A stretch of 64,000 bases of DNA from a virus: positions 62,001 to 126,000 of IMG/VR virus record IMGVR_UViG_3300008267_000003. The stretch is one strand, 5' to 3'. The position numbers were made by a program, and so were the translations under genes. Of the stretch, positions 33,453 through 41,424 are shown in pieces. Below the pieces are notes generated by a model that did no database searches, was not told the origin of the DNA, and worked only from the letters and a program-made list of their open reading frames with translations. How positions within the stretch are numbered: the stretch's first letter is position 1; the number at the start of each line of letters is the position of its first letter.

Positions 33453-33526
33453 GCGGGATTAGTTTAATGGTAAAACAGCAGATTTCCAATCTTCGGTTAT
33501 CAGTTCGATTCTGATATCCCGCTCCA
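33453..33526 (+). tRNA. tRNA-Gly (TCC)
   Basis: Acceptor GCGGGAT / ATCCCGC, anticodon loop TTTCCAA, discriminator T and encoded CCA. Last tRNA of the run. Confidence 0.93.
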
Positions 33527-33535
33527 AACAAAAAA

Positions 33536-33712
33536 ATGGATCTTAATTCTAAGTTAGAGAATAAAGCAGAAGAGCTAGACAACCAGGTGATGTATTCACC
33601 ACAAGGGTTGTCTAAACTTTTATTAGAAGCATTGAATCGTATTCAACAACTCGAGTCTGAAATTGAAGTACTGAAAGAAGAAAATGCAAAACTTAATTCT
33701 AACTTTAGATAA
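33536..33712 (+). CDS. Small coiled-coil protein, 58 aa
   Basis: An ATG 10 bases after tRNA-Gly opens a frame whose second half is a heptad-like coiled coil (IQQLESEIEVLKEENAKLNS). No strong ribosome site is visible. The 3' end overlaps the HNH gene by 29 bases in another frame. Its middle also forms a strong nested hairpin. Confidence 0.45.
   Translation: MDLNSKLENKAEELDNQVMYSPQGLSKLLLEALNRIQQLESEIEVLKEENAKLNSNFR
33576..33614 (+). repeat. Nested hairpin inside the coiled-coil gene
   Basis: TAGACAACC (33576-33584) pairs with GGTTGTCTA (33606-33614), and inside it GGTGA (33586-33590) pairs with TCACC (33596-33600). No T run follows. It lies about 70 bases upstream of the HNH gene start. Confidence 0.55.
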
Positions 33713-34250
33713 TAGTGGACTTCCAAACAATTGGACTACATGGCAAGATGCCGTAGTATTGAAATGTAAAGGACTCATCGCATGGGAGTTTGGTGATGAG
33801 GAGTTTATGTTCAGAGGTGGAATATCTCGTATGACAGGAGAGCAATCTACTGTGGAGGTATCGTCAATCATTGCTCTCAAATCAAAGTTCAAGTACAAAG
33901 GTAGATCACCTGCATTCTCCAATCGTAATTTGTTTAGACGTGATTTACATACCTGTGCTTATTGTGGTAAAAGTTCTGGTGACCATGAACTAACTAAAGA
34001 TCATATTATTCCACAATCAAGAAAAGGTCCTACATCGTGGATGAACTGTGTTACAGCGTGTAAGAAATGTAACAATAAAAAAGATGACAGAACACCAGAA
34101 GAGGCTAATATGCTCTTGCTGTATGTTCCATATATACCGGATAAGGCTGAGTCACTCATTCTTCAGAACAGAAACATTCTAGCTGACCAGATGAACTTTC
34201 TGTTGAATTTTATTCCTAAACATAGTAGAGTGTGGAACACTGTTAATTGA
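33684..34250 (+). CDS. HNH endonuclease
   Basis: 188 residues. The C-terminal half holds the HNH core: CAYCG near 94-98, DHIIPQSRKG near 110-119, a central Asn (MNCVTACKKCNNKK) and a second CxxC for structural zinc. The N-terminal 80 residues form a beta-rich domain seen in similar free-standing phage and cyanobacterial HNH proteins. It may be a homing-type or genome-degrading nuclease. Confidence 0.85.
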   Translation: MQNLILTLDNSGLPNNWTTWQDAVVLKCKGLIAWEFGDEEFMFRGGISRMTGEQSTVEVSSIIALKSKFKYKGRSPAFSNRNLFRRDLHTCAYCGKSSGDHELTKDHIIPQSRKGPTSWMNCVTACKKCNNKKDDRTPEEANMLLLYVPYIPDKAESLILQNRNILADQMNFLLNFIPKHSRVWNTVN

Positions 34251-34266
34251 TTGGAGTTTTTATATT

Positions 34267-34578
34267 ATGATGCAGCAATCTGTTGAGAATAAAATAAGTA
34301 TTATTTCAAAGCAATATGATTATGTAGACTTTGATCCATTTAACAAGAAGCATAGGATCGCTTTCCTGGAGTTTAAATTCACAGGAAAGTGGCCTAGCAA
34401 TCTTCGATTCAATCTTGATCCGTTGTACAATAATGTACCTTCGATGATCAATCAAAAGCTACTCAACTTCTACTTTAACAGAGACCGAGCTATCCCTAAA
34501 GAACTGAAAGAAAGGTATAATACACAAAATGTCATCTACCCCATCGGAGCAATCACAGCAGGAGACGAAGTTGAGTAA
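34267..34578 (+). CDS. Hypothetical protein, 103 aa
   Basis: GGAG lies upstream of ATG 34267. The product has aromatic, basic segments (FDPFNKKHRIAFLEFKFTGK) and an acidic end. It overlaps folE by 50 bases, suggesting coupling. No family recognised. Confidence 0.5.
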   Translation: MMQQSVENKISIISKQYDYVDFDPFNKKHRIAFLEFKFTGKWPSNLRFNLDPLYNNVPSMINQKLLNFYFNRDRAIPKELKERYNTQNVIYPIGAITAGDEVE

Positions 34579-35278
34579 TGAAGGCGCAAAAATTGCTATT
34601 ACGCAAGTATCAGAAATAATTAAGCAACGTATCAAAGCTGATAAGGCACAGTTTAAAGCTAGTGATAACATCTCTAAGTACGTCTACGATAACGAGCTAC
34701 CAGTTTTGGTAGAAGAAGTCAAGTGGAAGTTTCAGAAGGTACTAGACTCACTCATCATTGATACAGAGAATGATCCTAACTCCAAGGATACCGCTAAGCG
34801 TTTAGCTAAGATGTATGTGTATGAACTAATGTCAGGTCGTTATGAACCTATGCCTGATGTAACTTCTTTCCCTAACGAAGGTGAGAACCGATTTGAAGGT
34901 ATGCTTGTAGTGCGCGCTGAGATCCGTTCTATGTGTTCACATCACCATCAGCCTGTTAAGGGTGTTTGTTATATTGGTATCATTCCTACAGGTCGTGTTA
35001 TTGGTCTTTCAAAGTATGTTCGTCTTGCTCAGTGGTGTGCACGTCGTGGTCAACTACAAGAGGAATTGGTTAATCAGATTGCTAAGGAGATTATGAAGGC
35101 AACTGACACAGAGAACGTTGCCGTATACATCGAAGCTACTCATGGATGTATGGATAACCGTGGTGTCATGGCTCACTCATCAATGACACAGACATCAGCT
35201 GTACATGGTCTGTTCCATAACAATAGTGTTAAGCAAGAGTTCTTTGATAACATTAAATTGCAGTCAATGAAGAGTTGA
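34529..35278 (+). CDS. folE: GTP cyclohydrolase I FolE
   Basis: 249 residues. The zinc motif MCSHHHQPVKG (C136, H138/H139) and the second Cys207 in ATHGCMDNRGV are in place, as are SMTQTSAVHG near the end. It makes dihydroneopterin triphosphate, the first step to tetrahydrobiopterin, folate or 7-deazaguanine. With QueE, QueD-type proteins and DpdA in this genome, the deazaguanine route is the likely purpose. Confidence 0.92.
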   Translation: MSSTPSEQSQQETKLSNEGAKIAITQVSEIIKQRIKADKAQFKASDNISKYVYDNELPVLVEEVKWKFQKVLDSLIIDTENDPNSKDTAKRLAKMYVYELMSGRYEPMPDVTSFPNEGENRFEGMLVVRAEIRSMCSHHHQPVKGVCYIGIIPTGRVIGLSKYVRLAQWCARRGQLQEELVNQIAKEIMKATDTENVAVYIEATHGCMDNRGVMAHSSMTQTSAVHGLFHNNSVKQEFFDNIKLQSMKS

Positions 35279-35303
35279 CTTCATTAATTAACTAACATAC
35301 AAT
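35275..35303 (+). promoter_or_regulatory. Sigma70-type promoter
   Basis: TTGACT at 35275-35280, a 17-base spacer and TACAAT at 35298-35303, overlapping the folE stop. Confidence 0.75.
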
Positions 35304-35311
35304 TGTCAGCT

Positions 35312-35524
35312 ATGAAAGATTTGTCAGTATTTGCAAAAGAAGTATGGGCTGCAGAAAGTGTTGATGCTAAGAGAAGTGCAATGCTACTCTTACTGGGGCA
35401 GTTTCAACACAGGGACAAGATCCAGCAGTTCATTGAGGAAGTAGAGTCGACTACATCTTCTAAACGTCTCGACTTCTTAGCAGCAAATCTTGTTTTGAGA
35501 GACGGTGACCCTGTAATTAAATAA
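35312..35524 (+). CDS. Hypothetical helical protein, possibly leaderless, 70 aa
   Basis: The -10 box of the promoter ends at 35303, so transcription should begin within a few bases of ATG 35312, leaving almost no leader. A later in-frame ATG at 35345 would shorten the protein by 11 residues. The product is helical (FIEEVESTTSSKRLDFLAAN) and of unknown function. Confidence 0.5.
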   Translation: MKDLSVFAKEVWAAESVDAKRSAMLLLLGQFQHRDKIQQFIEEVESTTSSKRLDFLAANLVLRDGDPVIK

Positions 35525-35555
35525 TCTTTTTAACATGAAATAGGAGAAGTAAAGA

Positions 35556-35807
35556 ATGACACAGCATGAGAAACTAATTGGCTTTTTCAAGTCCGGTAAA
35601 GAAATCACTGCAGCACAGGCAGCTGGCTTGTTTCAAGTAACTAACTTGGCAGCACGTGTATCTGAGTTGCGTGCAGAAGGTTACTCCATCTACACCAACA
35701 AAACTAAGAATGGTAAGACTGCTTACCGTCTTGGTACACCATCACGTCGTATGGTGGCTTTGGCTTACCGTTTGGTCGGTAACCAAGCTTTCACACGTCA
35801 CGCCTAA
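35556..35807 (+). CDS. Winged-helix DNA-binding protein, 83 aa
   Basis: AGGAG precedes the ATG. Residues 3-60 form a winged helix: EKLIGFFKSGKEITAAQAAG, then LAARVSELRAEGYSIYT and a beta wing. Similar small phage proteins are annotated as HTH regulators. Codon use is strongly biased, suggesting high expression. A terminator follows. Confidence 0.7.
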   Translation: MTQHEKLIGFFKSGKEITAAQAAGLFQVTNLAARVSELRAEGYSIYTNKTKNGKTAYRLGTPSRRMVALAYRLVGNQAFTRHA

Positions 35808-35824
35808 TCACTAAAACGTGAGAT

Positions 35825-35854
35825 AACCCGCTGTCTAACAAACAGCGGGTTTTT
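35825..35854 (+). terminator. Intrinsic terminator
   Basis: A 10-bp stem AACCCGCTGT / ACAGCGGGTT (35825-35834 with 35842-35851), a 7-base loop and a T run. Confidence 0.9.
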
Positions 35855-35857
35855 ATT

Positions 35858-36244
35858 ATGAAAATTTACTTTGTAGAGTTTACACATAAACAGTCAGGTA
35901 AGAAATTTTATAAGTTTGGCATTACCAAGTACGGTGATGTTATGAAGAGGTTTTCAGAAGAAGAGAGTATCAGATTCAAGAACGATCCAAAACAATATGA
36001 TGATTTTAATATCAGAGTCATAGCAAGTGCCTGGAACGAGTATGAGCAGGTAGCAGAACAAGAAAAGATTCTTTTGAAAAAATATCCAAAGAATATTTGG
36101 GTAGAAGAGTATGTTGGTGTAACAGATAAAACTTATAAATTTTCAGGTGTAACAGAGTGTGTTAGTTTAACATACAATCAGGTTGTAGAAGCAAGAAAAT
36201 ATATGTATAATTTGAGAGAGGAGTGGGGTAATGATAAGCACTAG
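35858..36244 (+). CDS. GIY-YIG/T5orf172-like protein
   Basis: 128 residues. The opening KIYFVEFTHKQSGKKFYKFG followed by ITKYGDVMKRF resembles the short GIY-YIG variants of the Mug113/T5orf172 type, with the IT and R positions in place. The catalytic Glu could be E64 or E66. The assignment is tentative. Confidence 0.5.
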   Translation: MKIYFVEFTHKQSGKKFYKFGITKYGDVMKRFSEEESIRFKNDPKQYDDFNIRVIASAWNEYEQVAEQEKILLKKYPKNIWVEEYVGVTDKTYKFSGVTECVSLTYNQVVEARKYMYNLREEWGNDKH

Positions 36245-36653
36245 TATATGGGTAACATTTCAGAAAGAGGGTATCCACAAGTACCCAGCTGCAACATCAG
36301 ACCCTAAACTTGCTGAAGTATCGTTTCTAGGATATCCACACCGACATATGTTCCATTTCAAAGTGGAGCTAGAGGTGTTTCACGATGACCGTGATGTTGA
36401 ATTTATTTTGTTGAAGCGTGAGTTAGAAGGCCTATATAATACAGGCACGCTTCAACTTAATAATATGTCCTGTGAGATGATTGCTAGAGAACTTCTTACC
36501 TATATGCATGAGAACTACCGTGGTCGCAACTGTACAATTAGTGTCAGTGAAGATAACGAGAATGGTTGTACACTTGTTTATAAAAAAGACGCGACACTAG
36601 AACCTGGTAAGTCTATAGATTTCACTAAAGCTCAACTTGCTGACTGGAAATAA
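36231..36653 (+). CDS. QueD/PTPS tunnel-fold homologue with intact His triad
   Basis: 140 residues. GIHKYPAA (His16) and YPHRHMFHFKVELEV (His37, His39) supply three His in the positions of the QueD zinc site. DRDVEFILLKRELEGL and SCEMIARELLTYM then VSEDNEN match the later parts of the fold. It directly precedes dpdA. A role as the working carboxytetrahydropterin synthase is plausible, given the altered site in the 22662 homologue. Homologues are usually labelled hypothetical. Confidence 0.6.
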   Translation: MISTSIWVTFQKEGIHKYPAATSDPKLAEVSFLGYPHRHMFHFKVELEVFHDDRDVEFILLKRELEGLYNTGTLQLNNMSCEMIARELLTYMHENYRGRNCTISVSEDNENGCTLVYKKDATLEPGKSIDFTKAQLADWK

Positions 36654-36655
36654 TT

Positions 36656-37507
36656 ATGGCTACATTTTGTCATATTGCACCGATCCCCCATCTTGAAATT
36701 GTTAAGGGAGCATCAACACACTTACTACTTGCTCATCTAGTTGAGCAGAGTCCTGAATACGTTGACTTCTACCTTCAAGAACAAAAGAACGGTAGTACGT
36801 TGATTCTTGACAACTCTGCTTTTGAAATGTACAAGCAGAATAGACCAATGTATGATATTAACAACCTAATTAACATGGCCAGAAAGGTCAATGCTAACTA
36901 TGTCGTGATGTCGGACTATCCCAATGACTATGGATCAAAAACAATTAAGGCTGCAGAACAACTAGCCCCACAACTACGAGCGGAAGGCTTTGGTACCTTC
37001 TTCTGTCCCCAATCAAAGATAGGAGATAGAGATGACTTGTTCAATGCTTTTGAGTGGGCAGCTGATTCTGATCACGTTGATTACATTGGCGTATCCATAC
37101 TTGCAATTCCAAACGCATATGCAGTCGAGAAAGGTAATAAACTACAACGGTTTGTAAGTCGTTTCATGTTTATGCAAGAGCTATACGATTGTGGTATCTT
37201 ATCTAAGATCAAAGCTAATGGTAAAAAGATCCACATGCTTGGTATGCTTGATGGTCCTGGTGAGATTAGATTGATGAGTCAGTTCAGTGAGTATATCAAT
37301 ACATGGGATAGCAGTGCTGCTATTTGGCTTGGTCTTCATGCTGGTAGAACATTTGACGACTCTCCTACCGGTCTACTACATGGTAAGTACGAGGAAGAGG
37401 TTGACTTCAACTACCGCAACGACAAAAGCGTGTTGACTGCAATCATCAATAAGAGTATAATTGACAACTATGTTCAGATATACCTAATGGAGAGTGAAGA
37501 TGCCTAA
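36656..37507 (+). CDS. dpdA: DpdA-like DNA transglycosylase (TGT superfamily)
   Basis: 283 residues with a TIM-barrel pattern. STLILDNSAFEMYKQNR near 49-65, NYVVMSDYPNDYG near 82-94 and KIHMLGMLDGPGEIRLM near 195-211 are the features of the phage DpdA branch of tRNA-guanine transglycosylases. DpdA swaps guanine in DNA for a 7-deazaguanine base. It lies 3 bases after the QueD-like gene, and its end holds the promoter for the next genes. Confidence 0.78.
   Translation: MATFCHIAPIPHLEIVKGASTHLLLAHLVEQSPEYVDFYLQEQKNGSTLILDNSAFEMYKQNRPMYDINNLINMARKVNANYVVMSDYPNDYGSKTIKAAEQLAPQLRAEGFGTFFCPQSKIGDRDDLFNAFEWAADSDHVDYIGVSILAIPNAYAVEKGNKLQRFVSRFMFMQELYDCGILSKIKANGKKIHMLGMLDGPGEIRLMSQFSEYINTWDSSAAIWLGLHAGRTFDDSPTGLLHGKYEEEVDFNYRNDKSVLTAIINKSIIDNYVQIYLMESEDA
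37433..37461 (+). promoter_or_regulatory. Internal sigma70-type promoter
   Basis: TTGACT at 37433-37438, a 17-base spacer and a perfect TATAAT at 37456-37461, inside the end of dpdA and 39 bases before the next start. Confidence 0.7.
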
Positions 37508-37883
37508 TTATCAATATAATGAAGATGTTTACCTTGCGGACATTAAGAAATATCTTGATTCTACGTATGGTCAGCATTATGTGGCTAAAGATATACAAGT
37601 GGTGGATGTGTGGGAGTCTCTTGGTTCGCTTGAATCAACAGCACGTGATACTGCTATCAAATACCTGTGTCGGTATGGTAAGAAGGATGGTAAGAATAGG
37701 AAAGATCTATTAAAAGCCATTCACTATATTATTTTAATGATGTATGCTGGTGAAGAAGAACAACAAGCTGAAAAGCTTCAGAAAGTTTTTCAGCAAAGGC
37801 CACTTGGGCCACTTGATCCACAACAAGACATTCGTGATGCTTATGAAAGGGTAGATTATCATGATTCATATTCTGGGAAGTAA
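37500..37883 (+). CDS. DUF3310 nucleotide kinase-like protein
   Basis: ATG 37500 overlaps the dpdA stop by 8 bases. Residues 48-80 (TAIKYLCRYGKKDGKNRKDL, then LKAIHYIILMMYA) are the diagnostic DUF3310 signature, named from a T7-like family. The biochemical role is unproven. It overlaps the dUTPase gene by 23 bases. Confidence 0.78.
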   Translation: MPNYQYNEDVYLADIKKYLDSTYGQHYVAKDIQVVDVWESLGSLESTARDTAIKYLCRYGKKDGKNRKDLLKAIHYIILMMYAGEEEQQAEKLQKVFQQRPLGPLDPQQDIRDAYERVDYHDSYSGK

Positions 37884-38367
37884 TAGCAATTCAACCCTCA
37901 CTGAGGTGCAAGAAGGAGACTCTCAACCAAATGCAATTGACCTTCGTTTGGATAGAGTGTTTGCTATGAATAATGCTGAGTTTGTTATTGATAACGAATC
38001 AAAGAAGCATCGTGGTACATACGAATGGTTACCAGATGCTGATGGTTGGTATCACTTGAACGAGGGTACGTATGAGATAGTAATGGAGAACATCATCCAT
38101 ATTGGTCCTGATGAGGCTGGTTGGGTTATTACCCGATCAACTTTAAATCGTAATGGTGTATTCATTACATCTGGACTCTATGATTCTGGATACCATGGTG
38201 TGATGGCTGGTGCATTGCACGTGCGTGGTGGTCCAGTAAAGATTAAGAAAGGAACACGTGTAGCACAGTTCCTACTTTTTAAAGCAGAAGCATTATCCGA
38301 GTACAACGGCTCATATGGTTTGAAAAGTGAGCATGATAAAAAATATACACAAGGAGTTTTACAATGA
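37861..38367 (+). CDS. dUTPase/dCTP deaminase family enzyme
   Basis: 168 residues with the trimeric dUTPase-fold motifs: AIDLRLDRVF (19-28), RSTLNRNGVFI (motif 2), GLYDSGYHG (motif 3) and GTRVAQFLLFKAE (motif 4), with a C-terminal NGSYGLKSEHDKKY lid. The family covers both activities; I cannot decide which, though dCTP deaminase-type spacing is likely. It supplies dUMP and protects DNA from uracil. Confidence 0.82.
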   Translation: MIHILGSNSNSTLTEVQEGDSQPNAIDLRLDRVFAMNNAEFVIDNESKKHRGTYEWLPDADGWYHLNEGTYEIVMENIIHIGPDEAGWVITRSTLNRNGVFITSGLYDSGYHGVMAGALHVRGGPVKIKKGTRVAQFLLFKAEALSEYNGSYGLKSEHDKKYTQGVLQ

Positions 38368-39329
38368 GTGAAGGTTTCAAATTACAAATAAGCATTGAGG
38401 AGCTACAGAAACGTAAGTTGTTTCTTGCTGTTCCAATGTACGGTGGTCAGTGCGCTGGTATGTTCACACGATCAGTAGCAGACCTGTCGGCTGTGTGTAC
38501 TAAACACGGTATTCCTCTACAGCTCTTCTTCCTTTTTAACGAGTCTCTTGTTACACGTGCACGTAACTACTGTGTAGATGAGTTTATGCGTTCTGGTGCA
38601 ACCCACCTGATGTTTATCGATAGTGATATTGGATTTAATCCACAGGATGTTATCGCTATGCTGGCTATGCAGTCGGATGAAAGTCCATATGATGTTATTG
38701 GTGGTCCTTATCCTAAGAAATGTATTTCATGGGAGAAGATTAAGCAAGCGGTTGATAAGGGTATGGCAGACGAGAATCCAAATCAACTTGAGAAGTATGT
38801 TGGTGACTATGTGTTTAATCCTAAAACAACACAGCGCGAGATTCCTCTCAACCAACCAGTTGAAGTTCTCGAGATTGGTACTGGTTTCATGATGGTTCGT
38901 CGTAAGACATTTGAAGACTATCAGAAAGCATATCCACACCTCTACTACAAACCAGATCATGTGCGTACAGAGCATTTTGATGGTACTCGTGAAATCATGG
39001 CTTACTTTGATTGCGTTATTGACCGTGGATACGGTTACGAGAATCTTCACCAGTTGTTGCGTGATGTTGCTGAAGGTAAAGAAGGCCTCCAGGATATCGC
39101 TAAACGTATGGTAGATGGAGAACAGCATTCATCTAAACGTTATCTGTCAGAAGACTATATGTTCTGTTACAATGTACAGCGTATGGGTGGCAAAGTATTC
39201 TTCTGTCCATGGATGCAATTGCAACACGTTGGTAGCTATGTGTTTGGTGGTTCGTTAGCTGACCTCGCATCGATTGGTGCATCTGCAACTGCTGATACAA
39301 GTAAACTCAAACACAAATCCAAGAAGTAA
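38364..39329 (+). CDS. Glycosyltransferase family 2-like protein
   Basis: 321 residues. LFLAVPMYGG opens a GT-A fold, FIDSDIGFNP gives the DxD motif near residues 91-93, and EDYMFCYNVQRMGGKVFFCP is the late acidic motif. The acceptor is unknown: DNA bases, virion proteins or surface glycans are possible. An AAGGAG site precedes the ATG, which overlaps the dUTPase stop. Confidence 0.8.
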   Translation: MSEGFKLQISIEELQKRKLFLAVPMYGGQCAGMFTRSVADLSAVCTKHGIPLQLFFLFNESLVTRARNYCVDEFMRSGATHLMFIDSDIGFNPQDVIAMLAMQSDESPYDVIGGPYPKKCISWEKIKQAVDKGMADENPNQLEKYVGDYVFNPKTTQREIPLNQPVEVLEIGTGFMMVRRKTFEDYQKAYPHLYYKPDHVRTEHFDGTREIMAYFDCVIDRGYGYENLHQLLRDVAEGKEGLQDIAKRMVDGEQHSSKRYLSEDYMFCYNVQRMGGKVFFCPWMQLQHVGSYVFGGSLADLASIGASATADTSKLKHKSKK

Positions 39330-39345
39330 CTAAGGATATTACATT

Positions 39346-40023
39346 ATGAAACTAAGTGCAAGAACAATTCAGGTTTTGAAGAGCTTTGCTCAGATTAATC
39401 CTTCTTTGATCTTTACACCTGGTAATGAAATCAAGACAGTATCACCACAGAAAACTATCCTAGCTAAAGCTACTATTGCTGAAACAATTCCTCAGCAGTT
39501 TGCTATCTACGACCTGGTTAAGTTTCTTGGTGTACTGTCGTTGTTCAACGATCCAGATCTTGAGATCAATAACAAATTCATTACTATCAAAGGTGGAAGC
39601 TCCAATCTAAATTTTGTTTACTGCTCACCAGATATGGTAGTTCAGCCTCCTAAAAAGATGATCGAGCTACCAAACGATTGTGTTGAGAAAACAATAACAC
39701 CAGCAACTCTTCAGTCGGTAATGAAAGCAGTTGGTGTACTTCAACTACCAGATGTTGCCTTTGTAGGCAAAGATGGTAAACTCACCATGGAAGCTTTGGA
39801 TACCAAACCAAACAATCCTAATCAAGATAATATCAGTAACAATTTCTCTATAGACATAGGAGAAACTGTTAAAACTTTTAAGATGATCATCAAAGCTGAA
39901 AACCTAAAGATCATGAATGAAGAGTATACGCTGAAAATATCTCCTCAAGGCCTTTGCCATTTCAAAGGTTCTGATGTAGAGTATTGGATTGCTTGTGAGG
40001 AACATTCAACTTACCTGGGATAA
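39346..40023 (+). CDS. 45: Sliding clamp gp45
   Basis: 225 residues (T4: 228) with the opening MKLSARTIQVLKSFAQINPS and a C-terminal YWIACEEHSTYLG. The clamp tethers the polymerase and also activates late transcription with gp55. It begins the run 45-44-62-regA in T4 order. Confidence 0.95.
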   Translation: MKLSARTIQVLKSFAQINPSLIFTPGNEIKTVSPQKTILAKATIAETIPQQFAIYDLVKFLGVLSLFNDPDLEINNKFITIKGGSSNLNFVYCSPDMVVQPPKKMIELPNDCVEKTITPATLQSVMKAVGVLQLPDVAFVGKDGKLTMEALDTKPNNPNQDNISNNFSIDIGETVKTFKMIIKAENLKIMNEEYTLKISPQGLCHFKGSDVEYWIACEEHSTYLG

Positions 40024-40026
40024 TTA

Positions 40027-40968
40027 ATGATTCGTGATGACTTTCTTTGGGTTGAGAAATACAGACCTAAAACTATTGATAATGCTATTCTCCCTGACTC
40101 TCTAAAAAAGACATTTCAACAATTTGTTGATCAGGGAGAAATTCCAAACCTATTGTTGGCAGGTCGAGCTGGTGTTGGTAAGACAACAGTAGCTCGAGCT
40201 ATGATTGAGCAGCTTGAGTGTGATTACCTGATCATCAACGGATCGATGAATGGTAACATTGATACCCTACGAAATGAGATTAAAGAGTTTGCTTCAGCGA
40301 TCTCTTTTTCTGGTGGTCGTAAGTATGTTATTCTTGACGAAGCTGATTATCTCAATCCTAATAGTACACAACCAGCTCTTCGCAACTTCATGGAAGAGTT
40401 TTCAAGAAACTGTGGATTTATTCTCACAGCCAACTTTAGTAACCGTATCATTGAACCTCTCCATAGCAGATGCTCGGTAATTGACTTTAAGATCGAAAGA
40501 GATCACAAGCCGCTAATGGCAAAGGATATGTTCAAGCGTGCTTGCACTATCCTAGATACAGAAGGTGTTTCCTACGATTCAAAAGCAGTGGTTGAGGTTG
40601 TTAAGAAGTTCTTTCCTGATATGCGTCGTATCCTCAACGAGCTTCAGAGATACTCTGCTACCGGTAAGATTGATAGCGGTATCCTTGTTAACTTCTCTGA
40701 GGAGAATCTAAAGACTCTCATGGACCTTCTCAAACAGAAGAACTTTACAGAGGTCCGTAAATGGGTTGGTGAGAATAACGACATAGACACTACAACGTTC
40801 TTTAGACGCTTGTACGACTCCGCTTCACAGTATATGAAGCCTGGATCTATTCCGATGCTCGTCATGACTATTGCCGACTACCAGTATAAGGCTGCGTTTG
40901 TTGCTGATCATGAGATAAATATCCTTGCTTGTCTAACAGAACTAATGGCAGAGGGAGAATTTAAATGA
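40027..40968 (+). CDS. 44: Clamp loader large subunit gp44
   Basis: 313 residues (T4: 319), AAA+ ATPase. WVEKYRPKTIDNAI opens the protein; Walker A AGRAGVGKTT lies near 45-54, Walker B VILDEAD near 102-108, and the SRC sensor motif near 146. Confidence 0.96.
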   Translation: MIRDDFLWVEKYRPKTIDNAILPDSLKKTFQQFVDQGEIPNLLLAGRAGVGKTTVARAMIEQLECDYLIINGSMNGNIDTLRNEIKEFASAISFSGGRKYVILDEADYLNPNSTQPALRNFMEEFSRNCGFILTANFSNRIIEPLHSRCSVIDFKIERDHKPLMAKDMFKRACTILDTEGVSYDSKAVVEVVKKFFPDMRRILNELQRYSATGKIDSGILVNFSEENLKTLMDLLKQKNFTEVRKWVGENNDIDTTTFFRRLYDSASQYMKPGSIPMLVMTIADYQYKAAFVADHEINILACLTELMAEGEFK

Positions 40969-41144
40969 CATTACTAAGCGAATACGAACAAGGTCCAATC
41001 AACTCTAGAGTATTCAGATTAAACGATGGTAACTATCAGGTACTCGTGTTCAATGCATTAAGTGGTAAAGAAGTAGCCGAATTCTTTAAGAACTATGAAC
41101 AGGCTACAAACTTTGCGGAATCCAGAATGCTACTTAATGAGTAA
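40965..41144 (+). CDS. Hypothetical protein, 59 aa
   Basis: A 59-residue ORF starts in an ATGA overlap with gene 44 and overlaps the next membrane gene by 8 bases. The sequence SRVFRLNDGNYQVLVFNALS followed by a helix is a compact alpha/beta peptide found inserted before gene 62 in related phages. The function is unknown. Confidence 0.55.
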   Translation: MTLLSEYEQGPINSRVFRLNDGNYQVLVFNALSGKEVAEFFKNYEQATNFAESRMLLNE

Positions 41145-41424
41145 AATTATAGTTGGAATTATTCAGTGGATACGTAATGACTATACTTCTTATCATTTCC
41201 GCTTTATTGCCGAGCTTGTTGCTTGGGGGATTAGTATTGGGTGTAGCATTACTATGGCACTTACCGTACCAACTCCTCCCCTCTTGGTTCTTTACCCTGT
41301 GTGGATTCTTGGCTGCACTATCTATGCTTGGGCTTCTTGGACTCGCAGGAGTTTTGGTATGCTGGCTAACTACATACTCTTAGTCACTATTGATACAATT
41401 GGTCTTATAAGAATGTTAACATGA
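41137..41424 (+). CDS. Membrane protein, 95 aa
   Basis: ATG 41137 is the start that overlaps the previous stop. Hydrophobic segments lie at about residues 24-44, 46-66 and 76-92, after a short charged N-terminus (WIRNDYTSYHFRF). Its stop overlaps the gene 62 start. A hydrophobic frame at 41153-41383 overlaps it and looks like a shadow. Confidence 0.6.
   Translation: MSKIIVGIIQWIRNDYTSYHFRFIAELVAWGISIGCSITMALTVPTPPLLVLYPVWILGCTIYAWASWTRRSFGMLANYILLVTIDTIGLIRMLT

Noticed and set aside
41153-41383. A hydrophobic 76-residue frame inside the membrane gene at 41137
   Set aside because: The 41137 frame has overlapping start and stop with both neighbours; the inner frame does not fit the operon.
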